Shown piece after piece: positions 9,106-16,955 of a stretch of DNA of 51,181 nucleotides (the stretch's first letter is position 1; every line of letters starts with the position of its first letter). The translations under genes were made by a program, and so were the position numbers. Under the pieces are notes generated by a model. That model was not told where the DNA came from and made no database searches. It was given only the letters and a program-made list of their open reading frames with translations. The stretch lies in contig DFYK01000069.1 in NCBI GenBank assembly GCA_002383605.1, forward strand, positions 9,794 through 60,974, written 5' to 3'. Origin of the DNA: Proteiniphilum sp. UBA4084. GTDB lineage: Bacteria > Bacteroidota > Bacteroidia > Bacteroidales > Dysgonomonadaceae.

Positions 9106-9122
9106 GTCCCGGCAGTCGGGAT
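9106..9122 (+). other. Small hairpin upstream of rpsH
   Basis: TCCCG (9107-9111) and CGGGA (9117-9121) flank a 5-nt loop, with a G-U pair outside, 20 nt before the rpsH ATG. No U-tract follows, so it is not a terminator. Role unknown. Confidence 0.45.
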
Positions 9123-9141
9123 CAATTTAAACAATCATTAT

Positions 9142-9537
9142 ATGACAGATCCAATAGCAGATTATTTGACGCGGTTACGAAACGCTATCAAGGCGAAACA
9201 TCGTGTGGTAGAGATTCCCGCATCGAATTTAAAAAAAGACATCACAAAGATTCTTTTTGAAAAAGGCTACATTCTTAATTACAAGTTTGTAGAGGATGGC
9301 CCACAGGGCACCATCATGATCGCATTGAAGTATGATCCGGTGAACAAGGTGAATGCCATCAAAAAACTGAAACGTGTTTCTACGCCCGGCTTGCGTCAGT
9401 ATGTCGGTCACAAGGAAATGCCGCGCATACTCAACGGGTTGGGTATTGCCATATTATCTACTTCAAACGGAGTAATGACAGATAAAGAGGCCCGCGAACA
9501 AAAAGTGGGCGGTGAAGTATTGTGTTACGTTTATTAA
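9142..9537 (+). CDS. rpsH: 30S ribosomal protein uS8
   Basis: Central-domain 16S rRNA-binding protein. It is 131 residues, starting MTDPIADYLTRLRNA, and ending with the family block including ILSTSNGVMTDKEAR (about 103-117) and GGEVLCYVY. It is the first gene after repeat copy 2, 18 nt before rplF. Confidence 0.98.
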   Translation: MTDPIADYLTRLRNAIKAKHRVVEIPASNLKKDITKILFEKGYILNYKFVEDGPQGTIMIALKYDPVNKVNAIKKLKRVSTPGLRQYVGHKEMPRILNGLGIAILSTSNGVMTDKEAREQKVGGEVLCYVY

Positions 9538-9555
9538 TTTGAAGGAGAGAACAAT

Positions 9556-10110
9556 ATGTCAAGAATAGGAAAATTACCCATCACCTTGCCCGCAGGCGTA
9601 ACCGTGACTGTAGGCGAAGATAATGTGATTACACTGAAAGGACCGAAAGGTGAACTGCAACAGCAGGTAAGCCCCAATATGACAGTGAAAGTGGATGAGG
9701 GTCATCTGATCATTGAACGTCCCGACGACGAAAAAGAAAATCGTGCGTTGCACGGTCTATATCGTTCTTTATTACACAACATGGTTACAGGCGTGTCGGA
9801 AGGTTTCCGCAAAGAACTGGAGCTTGTGGGTGTTGGTTACCGTGTGACCAACAGCGGACAGGTGCTGGAGCTTTCGCTAGGTTATACCCACAGCATCTTG
9901 TTGGAATTACCCAAGGAGATCAAGGTTGAAACCAAGATGGAGAGAAACAAGAATCCGCTCATCCTGCTTGAATCGTGTGACAAGCAACTGCTCGGACAGG
10001 TATGTGCCAAGATCCGTTCGTTCCGCAAGCCGGAGCCTTACAAAGGCAAAGGTATTCGTTTCGTGGGTGAACAGGTACGCCGCAAATCGGGTAAGACAGC
10101 AGGTAAATAA
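9556..10110 (+). CDS. rplF: 50S ribosomal protein uL6
   Basis: Large-subunit protein near the factor-binding site. It is 184 residues in two similar domains, starting MSRIGKLPITLPAGV, with the C-terminal signature EPYKGKGIRFVGE followed by a basic tail RRKSGKTAGK. Confidence 0.98.
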   Translation: MSRIGKLPITLPAGVTVTVGEDNVITLKGPKGELQQQVSPNMTVKVDEGHLIIERPDDEKENRALHGLYRSLLHNMVTGVSEGFRKELELVGVGYRVTNSGQVLELSLGYTHSILLELPKEIKVETKMERNKNPLILLESCDKQLLGQVCAKIRSFRKPEPYKGKGIRFVGEQVRRKSGKTAGK

Positions 10111-10131
10111 TCTACGTAAACTGAAATTGCA

Positions 10132-10476
10132 ATGGTAACAAAGAACGAAAGAAGATTAAAAATTAAAGCCCGTGTACGTGGCAAGATAAGCGGTACTCCC
10201 GAGTGTCCGCGTCTGTCAGTATTCAGGAGCAACAAACAGATATATGCACAGGTCATCGACGATCTGACTGGCAAGACGCTGGCGTCGGCTTCCTCTTTGA
10301 AAATAGAAGAGAAGCTCGCAAAGAAAGAGATCGCTGCCAAGGTGGGCGAGCTCATTGCCCAGCACGCCAAAGAGGCCGGTGTGGAAAAAGTAACCTTCGA
10401 CAGGAACGGCTACTTGTATCATGGACGTATTAAAGAATTGGCTGATGCCGCCCGCAAAGGTGGACTTAAATTTTAA
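10132..10476 (+). CDS. rplR: 50S ribosomal protein uL18
   Basis: 5S rRNA-binding protein. It is 114 residues with RLSVFRSNKQIYAQVIDD (about residues 24-41) and the C-terminal FDRNGYLYHGRIKELADAAR block typical of the family. It lies 5 nt before rpsE. Confidence 0.98.
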   Translation: MVTKNERRLKIKARVRGKISGTPECPRLSVFRSNKQIYAQVIDDLTGKTLASASSLKIEEKLAKKEIAAKVGELIAQHAKEAGVEKVTFDRNGYLYHGRIKELADAARKGGLKF

Positions 10477-10481
10477 CGATT

Positions 10482-11000
10482 ATGGCAGGAATGAATAATA
10501 AGGTAAAAACAACAAACGACATCGAGTTAAAAGACCGTTTAGTGGCTATTAATCGTACCACCAAGGTAACCAAGGGAGGCCGTACCTTCACGTTTGCAGC
10601 CATGGTTGTTGTAGGCAATGAGGATGGCATCGTAGGCTGGGGTCTCGGCAAGGCAGGTGAAGTAACCACGGCGATTGCCAAAGGAGTGGAAGCTGCCAAG
10701 AAGAACCTGATCAAGGTGCCGGTATATAAGGGGACAATCCCCCACGAGCAGGTGGCCGCCTTTGGTGGTGCGGAAGTATTCCTGAAGCCTGCTTTTGCCG
10801 GTACGGGTGTGAAGGCCGGAGGTGCCATGCGTGCCGTACTGGAGAGCGTGGGTATCACCGATGTGTTGGCCAAGTCGAAAGGTTCATCGAACCCGCATAA
10901 CCTGGTGAAGGCGACCATCGCCGCACTCACCGAGTTGAGAGACCCGCTCACCGTCGCACAGAACAGAGGGGTAAGTATGGAAAAAGTATTTAACGGATAA
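10482..11000 (+). CDS. rpsE: 30S ribosomal protein uS5
   Basis: Small-subunit accuracy and mRNA-channel protein. It is 172 residues; the N-terminal dsRBD-like domain has VTKGGRTFTFAAMVVVG (about residues 28-44) and the C-terminal domain has SSNPHNLVKATIAAL. Its position before rpmD is universal. Confidence 0.98.
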   Translation: MAGMNNKVKTTNDIELKDRLVAINRTTKVTKGGRTFTFAAMVVVGNEDGIVGWGLGKAGEVTTAIAKGVEAAKKNLIKVPVYKGTIPHEQVAAFGGAEVFLKPAFAGTGVKAGGAMRAVLESVGITDVLAKSKGSSNPHNLVKATIAALTELRDPLTVAQNRGVSMEKVFNG

Positions 11001-11004
11001 TAAA

Positions 11005-11010
11005 GGAGGA
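11005..11010 (+). promoter_or_regulatory. Shine-Dalgarno-like AGGAGG before rpmD
   Basis: The hexamer AGGAGG at 11005-11010 lies 7 nt before the rpmD ATG. It is notable because clear Shine-Dalgarno sequences are uncommon in this genome, as in other Bacteroidota, so it marks the start of a very short gene with confidence. Confidence 0.7.
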
Positions 11011-11017
11011 ACCTGAC

Positions 11018-11194
11018 ATGGCTACAATCAAAGTAAAGCAGACAAAAAGCAGAATAGGCGCTCCGAAAGATCAGAAACTGACGTTGGATGCACTGGGACT
11101 TACCAAAATGCAACGTGTGGTGGAACACGAAGACACGCCTGCAATCCGGGGGCTGATTCGCAAGGTACATCATCTGGTGACGGTAGTAGAGTAA
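11018..11194 (+). CDS. rpmD: 50S ribosomal protein uL30
   Basis: A 58-residue protein read directly from the sequence (ATG 11018 to TAA 11192-11194). It starts MATIKVKQTKSRIGAP and has the L30 features TLDALGLTKMQRVVEHED and the C-terminal IRKVHHLVTVVE. It lies between rpsE and rplO, its universal position, with a good AGGAGG 7 nt before the start. Confidence 0.96.
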   Translation: MATIKVKQTKSRIGAPKDQKLTLDALGLTKMQRVVEHEDTPAIRGLIRKVHHLVTVVE

Positions 11195-11226
11195 TAGATT
11201 TATAAACGATAAAAAATACAGATACA

Positions 11227-11673
11227 ATGGATTTATCGAATTTAAAACCAGCGGAAGGAGCAACCACATCCCGCAAGCGCATTGGCCGCGGAACCGGTTC
11301 GGGTAAGGGTGGTACTTCTACCAAAGGACATAAAGGACAAAAATCAAGATCGGGTTATTCGAAGAAAGTCGGTTTTGAAGGAGGACAGATGCCGTTGCAG
11401 CGTCGTGTTCCCAAATTCGGTTTCAAACCACTGAAGAGAGTGGAATACAAAGCAATTAATCTGGAAACACTGCAGGAACTGGCCGATGGGCAGAAGCTCA
11501 CTGCCATCACGCCCGAGGTGTTGATCAATGCCGGTCTTATTGCCGACAAACATCAGGTGAAAATTCTGGGCAGGGGTACCCTCACGGCCAAGCTGGAAGT
11601 GGAAGCACACGCTTTCTCCAAGTCGGCCGAGCAGGCAATCACCGCTGCAGGTGGAACCGCAAAAAAACTCTGA
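11227..11673 (+). CDS. rplO: 50S ribosomal protein uL15
   Basis: Large-subunit protein. It is 148 residues with the Gly/Lys/Arg-rich N-terminal extension (RKRIGRGTGSGKGGTSTKGH, about residues 17-36), GFEGGQMPLQRRVPKFGF and a C-terminal globular domain. Its stop is 4 nt before the secY ATG. Confidence 0.98.
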   Translation: MDLSNLKPAEGATTSRKRIGRGTGSGKGGTSTKGHKGQKSRSGYSKKVGFEGGQMPLQRRVPKFGFKPLKRVEYKAINLETLQELADGQKLTAITPEVLINAGLIADKHQVKILGRGTLTAKLEVEAHAFSKSAEQAITAAGGTAKKL

Positions 11674-11677
11674 CGCG

Positions 11678-13000
11678 ATGGGATTTGTACAAACAGTCAA
11701 GAATATATGGAAGATTGAGGACCTCCGTCAGAGGCTTCTCATCACCATCGGATTTGTTGCCATCTACCGGTTTGGATCGTTCGTGGTATTGCCGGGAATC
11801 AACCCGGAACAGCTTGTGGCGCTGCAATCAAATGCCAACACCGGCTTGTTGAGCCTGCTCGATATGTTTTCGGGCGGCGCCTTTGCCAACGCATCCATCT
11901 TCGCCCTGGGTATCATGCCCTACATCTCTGCCTCCATCGTGATGCAGCTGCTGGGAATTGCAGTACCTGCATTTCAGAAAATGCAGCGTGAGGGTGAAAG
12001 CGGACGTACCAAGATTAACCAGTATACCCGTTATCTTACGGTAGGCATCCTGATTGTACAGGGTCCGGCTTACCTTTACGGTGCCGTGGGCAGTGCCATT
12101 CCCGGAGGTTTCTGGGACTGGGTGTTGCCAACGACAATCATTCTCGCCGGCGGCAGCATGTTTGTGCTCTGGCTGGGTGAGCGTATCACGGACAAAGGCG
12201 TAGGAAACGGTATCTCGTTCATCATCCTTATTGGGATCATTGCCCGTCTGCCCCATGCATTGGTGGCCGAGTACGACCGGCTGATTGATGCTCCCGGGGG
12301 ATTGATCCTGCTGTTGCTTGAGTTATTGTTTCTTGTTGCCGTCACAGCTGCCGCCATCATGCTGGTACAGGGTATCCGCAAGGTGCCTGTGCAGTATGCC
12401 AAACGCATCGTAGGCAATAAACAATATGGAGGAGTGAGACAATACATCCCGCTGAAGGTGAATGCCGCCAACGTGATGCCAATCATCTTTGCGCAGGCAA
12501 TCATGTTTATCCCGCTTACCCTTGCACGGTTTTCTGCCGGAGAAGGGGGTGGTTTCTGGACGTCGCTGATGGATTTTACCAGTTTTTGGTATAACTTCAT
12601 CTTTGCCGCGCTGATCATTGCCTTCACCTACTTCTATACAGCCATCACGGTAAATCCGGTGCAGATGGCCGAAGACCTGAAACGTAACAACGGATTTATT
12701 CCAGGTGTGAAACCGGGAAAGAAAACGGCTGAGTATATCGACACCATCATGTCGAGAATCACCCTGCCCGGTTCGGTGTTCCTGGCTATCGTAGCCATCC
12801 TGCCCGCCTTTGCGGGACTGATGGGGATCAACTCACAATTTGCCCAGTTCTTCGGTGGCACCTCGTTGTTGATTCTCGTGGGTGTGGTGCTCGATACCCT
12901 GCAACAGATAGAAAGTCACCTGCTGATGCGTCATTACGACGGATTCCTGAAGTCGGGTGCCAAAATCAAAGGCAGGACAGGTTCAATTGCTGCATATTAA
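11678..13000 (+). CDS. secY: Preprotein translocase channel subunit SecY
   Basis: Core of the SecYEG inner-membrane protein-conducting channel. The start is ATG 11678 (MGFVQTVKNIWKIEDLR), 4 nt after rplO, rather than the frame extension at 11651 that overlaps rplO; 440 residues, normal. About ten hydrophobic segments are visible; SecY signatures include MPYISASIVMQLL in TM2 and the cytosolic loop NPVQMAEDLKRNNGFIPGV. No adk gene separates it from map. Confidence 0.97.
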   Translation: MGFVQTVKNIWKIEDLRQRLLITIGFVAIYRFGSFVVLPGINPEQLVALQSNANTGLLSLLDMFSGGAFANASIFALGIMPYISASIVMQLLGIAVPAFQKMQREGESGRTKINQYTRYLTVGILIVQGPAYLYGAVGSAIPGGFWDWVLPTTIILAGGSMFVLWLGERITDKGVGNGISFIILIGIIARLPHALVAEYDRLIDAPGGLILLLLELLFLVAVTAAAIMLVQGIRKVPVQYAKRIVGNKQYGGVRQYIPLKVNAANVMPIIFAQAIMFIPLTLARFSAGEGGGFWTSLMDFTSFWYNFIFAALIIAFTYFYTAITVNPVQMAEDLKRNNGFIPGVKPGKKTAEYIDTIMSRITLPGSVFLAIVAILPAFAGLMGINSQFAQFFGGTSLLILVGVVLDTLQQIESHLLMRHYDGFLKSGAKIKGRTGSIAAY

Positions 13001-13014
13001 ATTCAGAAAATGTG

Positions 13015-13794
13015 ATGGATAGCAAGATGATTATACTGAAGACCGACGAAGAGATTGAGTTCATGCGGGAAGCAAACCGTCTGGTGGGAATGACGCTCGG
13101 AGAGCTGTCACACCACATCAGGCCGGGTGTGACTACGATGCAACTCGACAAGATTGCCGAGGAGTTTATCAGAGATCATGGTGCGTTCCCCACTTTTTTA
13201 GGATATGGCGGTTTCCCCAATTCCATCTGTACTTCTGTCAACGAGAACGTGGTACATGGCATCCCCAACAACAAACCCTTACTGGAAGGTGATGTTGTTT
13301 CGGTGGATTGCGGTACCCAGTTGCGCGGCTTTTGTGGCGACTCGGCTTACACCTTTTGTGTGGGTGAGGTAGACGAAAAAGTGAAGGAGCTTCTTCGCGT
13401 GACCAAAGAGTCGCTCTACAAAGGAATTGAACAGGCAATGGAAGACAAACGGATTGGAGACATCGGTTTCACCATTCAGAGCTACTGCGAATCGAAAGGT
13501 TACTCAGTGGTACGCGAGCTGGTAGGGCACGGCATTGGCCGTCAGATGCACGAAGCGCCCGAGGTGCCCAATTACGGACGCCGCGGTATCGGTCCGCTCA
13601 TCAAGAACGGGATGTGCATTGCCATTGAACCGATGATTAACATGGGAGGCAAGAAAGTGGTCTTTGAGAATGACGGCTGGACGGTACGTACGAAAGACCG
13701 GAAGCCTTCGGCCCACTTTGAACACACCATTGCCATCCGGAACGGGAAAGCCGATATTTTATCGACATTTGAGTTTATTCAGGAGACAAACTAA
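13015..13794 (+). CDS. map: Type I methionine aminopeptidase
   Basis: Removes the initiator Met from nascent proteins. Metal and active-site blocks are present: FPNSICTSVNENVVHGIP (catalytic His), VDCGTQLRGFCGDSAYTF (two Asp), GHGIGRQMHEAPEVP (His) and the Glu residues in CIAIEPMI and the penultimate HFEHTIAI block. Start codons at 13012 (GTG), 13015 (ATG) and 13027 (ATG, giving MIILKTDEE) are all possible; the last matches many homologs best. It lies between secY and infA. Confidence 0.95.
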   Translation: MDSKMIILKTDEEIEFMREANRLVGMTLGELSHHIRPGVTTMQLDKIAEEFIRDHGAFPTFLGYGGFPNSICTSVNENVVHGIPNNKPLLEGDVVSVDCGTQLRGFCGDSAYTFCVGEVDEKVKELLRVTKESLYKGIEQAMEDKRIGDIGFTIQSYCESKGYSVVRELVGHGIGRQMHEAPEVPNYGRRGIGPLIKNGMCIAIEPMINMGGKKVVFENDGWTVRTKDRKPSAHFEHTIAIRNGKADILSTFEFIQETN

Positions 13795-13810
13795 AAAGAG
13801 CAATGATTGA

Positions 13811-14029
13811 ATGGCTAAACAAGCAGCAATAGAACAGGACGGAACCATCATTGAAGCATTGTCGAATGCGATGTTCCGTGTGGAACTGGAAAACGGACAC
13901 GAAATAACTGCCCATATCTCGGGAAAGATGCGCATGCATTACATCCGCATTCTTCCGGGAGACAGGGTAAGGGTGGAAATGTCGCCGTATGACCTTTCGA
14001 AAGGGAGGATTTCGTTCAGGTATAAATAG
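13811..14029 (+). CDS. infA: Translation initiation factor IF-1
   Basis: OB-fold factor binding the ribosomal A site during initiation. It is 72 residues, the usual length, starting MAKQAAIEQDGTIIEALSN, with FRVELENGHEITAHISGKMR and GDRVRVEMSPYDLSKGRI. It lies 16 nt after map. Its stop abuts repeat copy 3. Confidence 0.98.
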   Translation: MAKQAAIEQDGTIIEALSNAMFRVELENGHEITAHISGKMRMHYIRILPGDRVRVEMSPYDLSKGRISFRYK

Positions 14030-14256
14030 AGCGATCAGGATTCAGGAATCAGGAATCAGGTGTCAGGAATCAGGAATCAGCTGTCAGGTGTCAGGAATCA
14101 GCTTTGGTAGTAGAAAGTTGCAACGGGCAGCGGCTCGGGTTTAATACTGAAAGCTACTTGCAAACGGTTGAAAGAAACAACAACCCCAGTAAAGAAGCTG
14201 AACGCTGAACGCTGAACCCTGAACGCTAAAAAAGCTGAACGTTGATCACTGAAAAC
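14030..14256 (+). repeat. Intergenic repeat element, copy 3 (expanded head)
   Basis: It begins at the base after the infA stop. The head (14030-14100) starts AGCGATCAGGATTCAGG and contains about nine TCAGG/TCAGC units, the longest array in the window. The core (from 14098) reads TCAGCTTTGGTAGTAGAA and is close to copy 2 for about 70 nt. The tail (14195-14229, with a further piece to about 14256) is GCTGAACGCTGAACGCTGA followed by CCTGAACGCT, the inverse of the head units. Confidence 0.88.
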
Positions 14257-14285
14257 TAAGAATTTAAACGAAAAAAACAAATCAT

Positions 14286-14402
14286 ATGAAAGTAAGAGCA
14301 TCACTAAAGAAACGTACGGCCGACTGTAAGATTGTAAGAAGGAAGGGTCGTTTGTATATTATCAACAAAAAGAATCCCAAATTCAAACAACGTCAGGGAT
14401 AA
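14286..14402 (+). CDS. rpmJ: 50S ribosomal protein bL36, cysteine-poor type
   Basis: Read directly from the sequence: 38 residues, MKVRASLKKRTADCKIVRRK at the start and NPKFKQRQG at the end. The zinc-binding CxxC..CxxxxH set of the classic form is missing (one Cys only), as usual for Bacteroidota L36. Its position between infA and rpsM is conserved. Confidence 0.96.
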   Translation: MKVRASLKKRTADCKIVRRKGRLYIINKKNPKFKQRQG

Positions 14403-14438
14403 TTTGTATCATTGTAATCAAATAATTAAAAGAGATAT

Positions 14439-14819
14439 ATGGCTATAAGAATTGTGGGTGTCGATCTGCCGCAGAATAAAAGAGGCGAAATTGCCCTGAC
14501 CTATATTTACGGCATCGGACGCAGTGCAGCGAACACCATTTTAGCAAAAGCAGAAGTTGACAAGGATATCAAAGTGAAGGACTGGACCGACGATCAGGCA
14601 GCCCGCATTCGTGAGATCATCGGCAGCGAATTCAAAGTGGAAGGAGATTTGCGTTCGGAGATTCAGTTGAACATTAAGCGATTGATGGATATCGGTTGCT
14701 ACCGTGGCATTCGTCATCGTATCGGGTTGCCGGTTCGTGGACAGAGTACGAAGAATAATGCGCGCACACGGAAGGGTAGAAAGAAAACCGTTGCTAACAA
14801 GAAAAAAGCTACTAAATAA
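14439..14819 (+). CDS. rpsM: 30S ribosomal protein uS13
   Basis: Small-subunit head protein contacting the P-site tRNA. It is 126 residues, starting MAIRIVGVDLPQNKR, with the helix-two-turn-helix region LTYIYGIGRSAANTIL, CYRGIRHRIGLPVRGQ and the basic tail typical of the family. It starts the alpha-operon block. Confidence 0.98.
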   Translation: MAIRIVGVDLPQNKRGEIALTYIYGIGRSAANTILAKAEVDKDIKVKDWTDDQAARIREIIGSEFKVEGDLRSEIQLNIKRLMDIGCYRGIRHRIGLPVRGQSTKNNARTRKGRKKTVANKKKATK

Positions 14820-14830
14820 CAGAAGGTAAC

Positions 14831-15220
14831 ATGGCAAAAAGAACAGTTGCAGCAAAAAAGAGAAATGTAAAAGTAAACGCCGTTGGCCAGGCTCACATCT
14901 CTTCTTCATTTAACAACATCATTGTTTCGTTAACCAACGAAAATGGGGAAGTGATCAGTTGGTCTTCAGCCGGCAAAATGGGTTTCAGAAGTTCCAAGAA
15001 GAATACACCCTATGCAGCCCAGATGGTTGCACAGGATTGTGCGAAGACAGCCTATGACTTAGGATTACGTAAGGTGAAAGCCTACGTGAAAGGGCCGGGC
15101 AACGGACGTGAATCGGCCATCAGGACTATTCACGGTGCAGGAATTGAAGTAACGGAGATCGTAGACGTGACGCCGTTGCCACACAACGGATGCCGTCCCC
15201 CGAAACAGAGAAAAGTTTAA
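14831..15220 (+). CDS. rpsK: 30S ribosomal protein uS11
   Basis: Platform protein of the small subunit. It is 129 residues with AHISSSFNNIIVSLT (about residues 21-35), the KGPGNGRESAIRTIH block and the C-terminal VTPLPHNGCRPPKQRKV. It is 11 nt after rpsM; a 112-nt spacer with a hairpin follows before rpsD. Confidence 0.98.
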   Translation: MAKRTVAAKKRNVKVNAVGQAHISSSFNNIIVSLTNENGEVISWSSAGKMGFRSSKKNTPYAAQMVAQDCAKTAYDLGLRKVKAYVKGPGNGRESAIRTIHGAGIEVTEIVDVTPLPHNGCRPPKQRKV

Positions 15221-15228
15221 TTAATAAT

Positions 15229-15255
15229 TTAAGTTTCATTTATCTTGAAACTTGA
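15229..15255 (+). other. Hairpin in the rpsK-rpsD spacer
   Basis: AAGTTTCA (15231-15238) and TGAAACTT (15246-15253) form a perfect 8-bp stem around a 7-nt loop, extendable by a G-U and an A-U pair. No U-tract follows it. It lies in the only spacer over 100 nt inside the alpha-operon block, just upstream of rpsD; S4 is a known autoregulator in other bacteria, but nothing here proves that role. Confidence 0.55.
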
Positions 15256-15332
15256 GCTGTGATTGATTACAACACAACTTCTCTGTAATCGCGGCTGCAC
15301 AGTTTAGGCTTCAGTAAAGTTTAATTGTAAAG

Positions 15333-15941
15333 ATGGCAAGATATATTGGTCCAAAATCAAAAATCGCCCGCAAATTCGGCGAGCCTATTTTCGGTCCCGA
15401 CAAGGTTCTCTCCAAAAAGAACTATCCCCCGGGACAACACGGTAATTCACGCAGACGCAAGACCTCGGAATATGGGATACAGCTGCGTGAGAAACAACGT
15501 GCCAAATATACGTACGGCGTACTGGAGAAACAGTTCCGTCTGACGTTCGACAGAGCTGCCCGCAGCCGCGGTATTACCGGTGAGGTACTGCTTCAAATGC
15601 TCGAGTCACGTCTCGACAACATCGTATTCCGTCTGGGTATTGCTCCCACAAGAGCAGCTGCACGTCAGCTGGTTACACACCGTCATATCGTGGTGAACGG
15701 GCAGGTATTGAACATTCCTTCCTATACCGTAAAACCGGGTGATGTTGTGGGTGTGAGAGAAAAATCAAAATCGATGGAGGTGGTTGTCAATGCCCTGTCA
15801 GGCTTCAACCACAGCAAATATCCCTGGCTTGAGTGGGATAAAGTTACTTTGAGCGGTAAAATGTTGCACGTGCCCGAAAGAGCCGATATCCCGGAAAGCA
15901 TCAAAGAACAACTCATCGTAGAATTATATTCTAAACAATAA
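15333..15941 (+). CDS. rpsD: 30S ribosomal protein uS4
   Basis: Primary 16S rRNA-binding assembly protein. It is 202 residues, starting MARYIGPKSKIARKFGE; the S4 RNA-binding domain has LDNIVFRLGIAPTRAAARQL (about residues 94-113) and HRHIVVNGQVLNIPSY. No zinc-binding cysteines are present. It lies 4 nt before rpoA. Confidence 0.98.
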   Translation: MARYIGPKSKIARKFGEPIFGPDKVLSKKNYPPGQHGNSRRRKTSEYGIQLREKQRAKYTYGVLEKQFRLTFDRAARSRGITGEVLLQMLESRLDNIVFRLGIAPTRAAARQLVTHRHIVVNGQVLNIPSYTVKPGDVVGVREKSKSMEVVVNALSGFNHSKYPWLEWDKVTLSGKMLHVPERADIPESIKEQLIVELYSKQ

Positions 15942-15945
15942 TTTC

Positions 15946-16947
15946 ATGGCAATATTAGCATTCCAAAAACCCGATAAAGTAATCATGTTACAGGAGGATG
16001 CCTTCTCCGGTAAGTTTGAATTCCGCCCGCTGGAGCCCGGATATGGCATTACGATAGGCAACGCCCTGCGCCGCATCCTGCTTTCCTCTCTGGAAGGATT
16101 TGCGATTACATCGGTTAAGATAGACGGTGTGGAGCACGAATTTGCTACCATACCGGGCGTGATAGAAGATGTAACAGGTATTATCCTGAATCTGAAAAAA
16201 GTAAGATTCAAAAGGATAGTAGAAGAGTTTGAAACAGAAAAAGTGAGCATCGCTATTTCGGGAACGGAAGTGTTTAAAGCCGGAGATATTGGTAAATTAC
16301 TGACCGGTTTCGAAGTGCTGAATCCCGAGTTGGAGATCTGCCATCTTAACAAGAAGAGCGATTTACGTATGGAACTCATCATCAACAAAGGAAGGGGATA
16401 CGTGCCTGCCGATGAGAATCGGGAGATGTTGCCCACCGATGATGTACAAACCATAGCCATTGACTCGATTTTCACGCCGATCCGCAATGTAAAATACGAG
16501 ATAGAAGATTACCGTATCGAACAGAAAACGGACTACGAAAAGCTGATTATTGAAATTTCCACCGATGGATCCGTTCAACCCAAAGAGGCGTTGAAGGAAG
16601 CAGCCAAGATACTGATTCAGCATTTTGTGTTGTTTTCCGACGACAACAAAATCATGCTCGAGACATCCGATGCGGAAAGTATCGAAGAGTTTGATGAAGA
16701 GGTGTTGCACATGCGCCAGCTGCTGAAACGCAAATTGTCGGATCTTAACCTCTCGGTGCGCGCACTCAACTGTCTGAAGGCAGCCGACGTGGAGACACTG
16801 GGACAGTTGGTATCGCACAACAAGAACGATCTGCTCAAGTTCCGCAACTTCGGAAAGAAATCGCTGACCGAGCTGGAAGAACTGCTCGACAGCCTGAAGT
16901 TGCAATTTGGCATGGATACATCGAAATACAAATTAGATAAAGACTAA
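15946..16947 (+). CDS. rpoA: DNA-directed RNA polymerase alpha subunit
   Basis: Assembly platform of RNA polymerase and contact for activators. It is 333 residues. The N-terminal dimerisation domain contains LEPGYGITIGNALRRILLSS (about residues 26-45); after a linker, the C-terminal domain contains LNLSVRALNCLKAADVETLG (about 266-285) and FRNFGKKSLTELEELL. It lies 4 nt after rpsD and 8 nt before rplQ. Confidence 0.98.
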   Translation: MAILAFQKPDKVIMLQEDAFSGKFEFRPLEPGYGITIGNALRRILLSSLEGFAITSVKIDGVEHEFATIPGVIEDVTGIILNLKKVRFKRIVEEFETEKVSIAISGTEVFKAGDIGKLLTGFEVLNPELEICHLNKKSDLRMELIINKGRGYVPADENREMLPTDDVQTIAIDSIFTPIRNVKYEIEDYRIEQKTDYEKLIIEISTDGSVQPKEALKEAAKILIQHFVLFSDDNKIMLETSDAESIEEFDEEVLHMRQLLKRKLSDLNLSVRALNCLKAADVETLGQLVSHNKNDLLKFRNFGKKSLTELEELLDSLKLQFGMDTSKYKLDKD

Positions 16948-16955
16948 GGACTACA

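Noticed and set aside
10466..11269. Minus-strand open frame of 267 codons opposite rpsE-rpmD
   Set aside because: It lies antisense to well-conserved ribosomal genes and shows no recognisable protein features.
13012..13014. GTG start for map
   Set aside because: ATG starts at 13015 and 13027 in the same frame are better; the GTG adds one residue without homolog support.
14030..14100. TCAGG array as a CRISPR-like repeat
   Set aside because: Units are about 7 nt with no unique spacers and no cas genes are in the window.
14098..14304. Minus-strand open frame of 68 codons over repeat copy 3
   Set aside because: It follows the 7-nt periodic repeat and its peptide is repetitive (FRVQRSAFS-type); no start signal, and similar spurious frames are expected in any such repeat.
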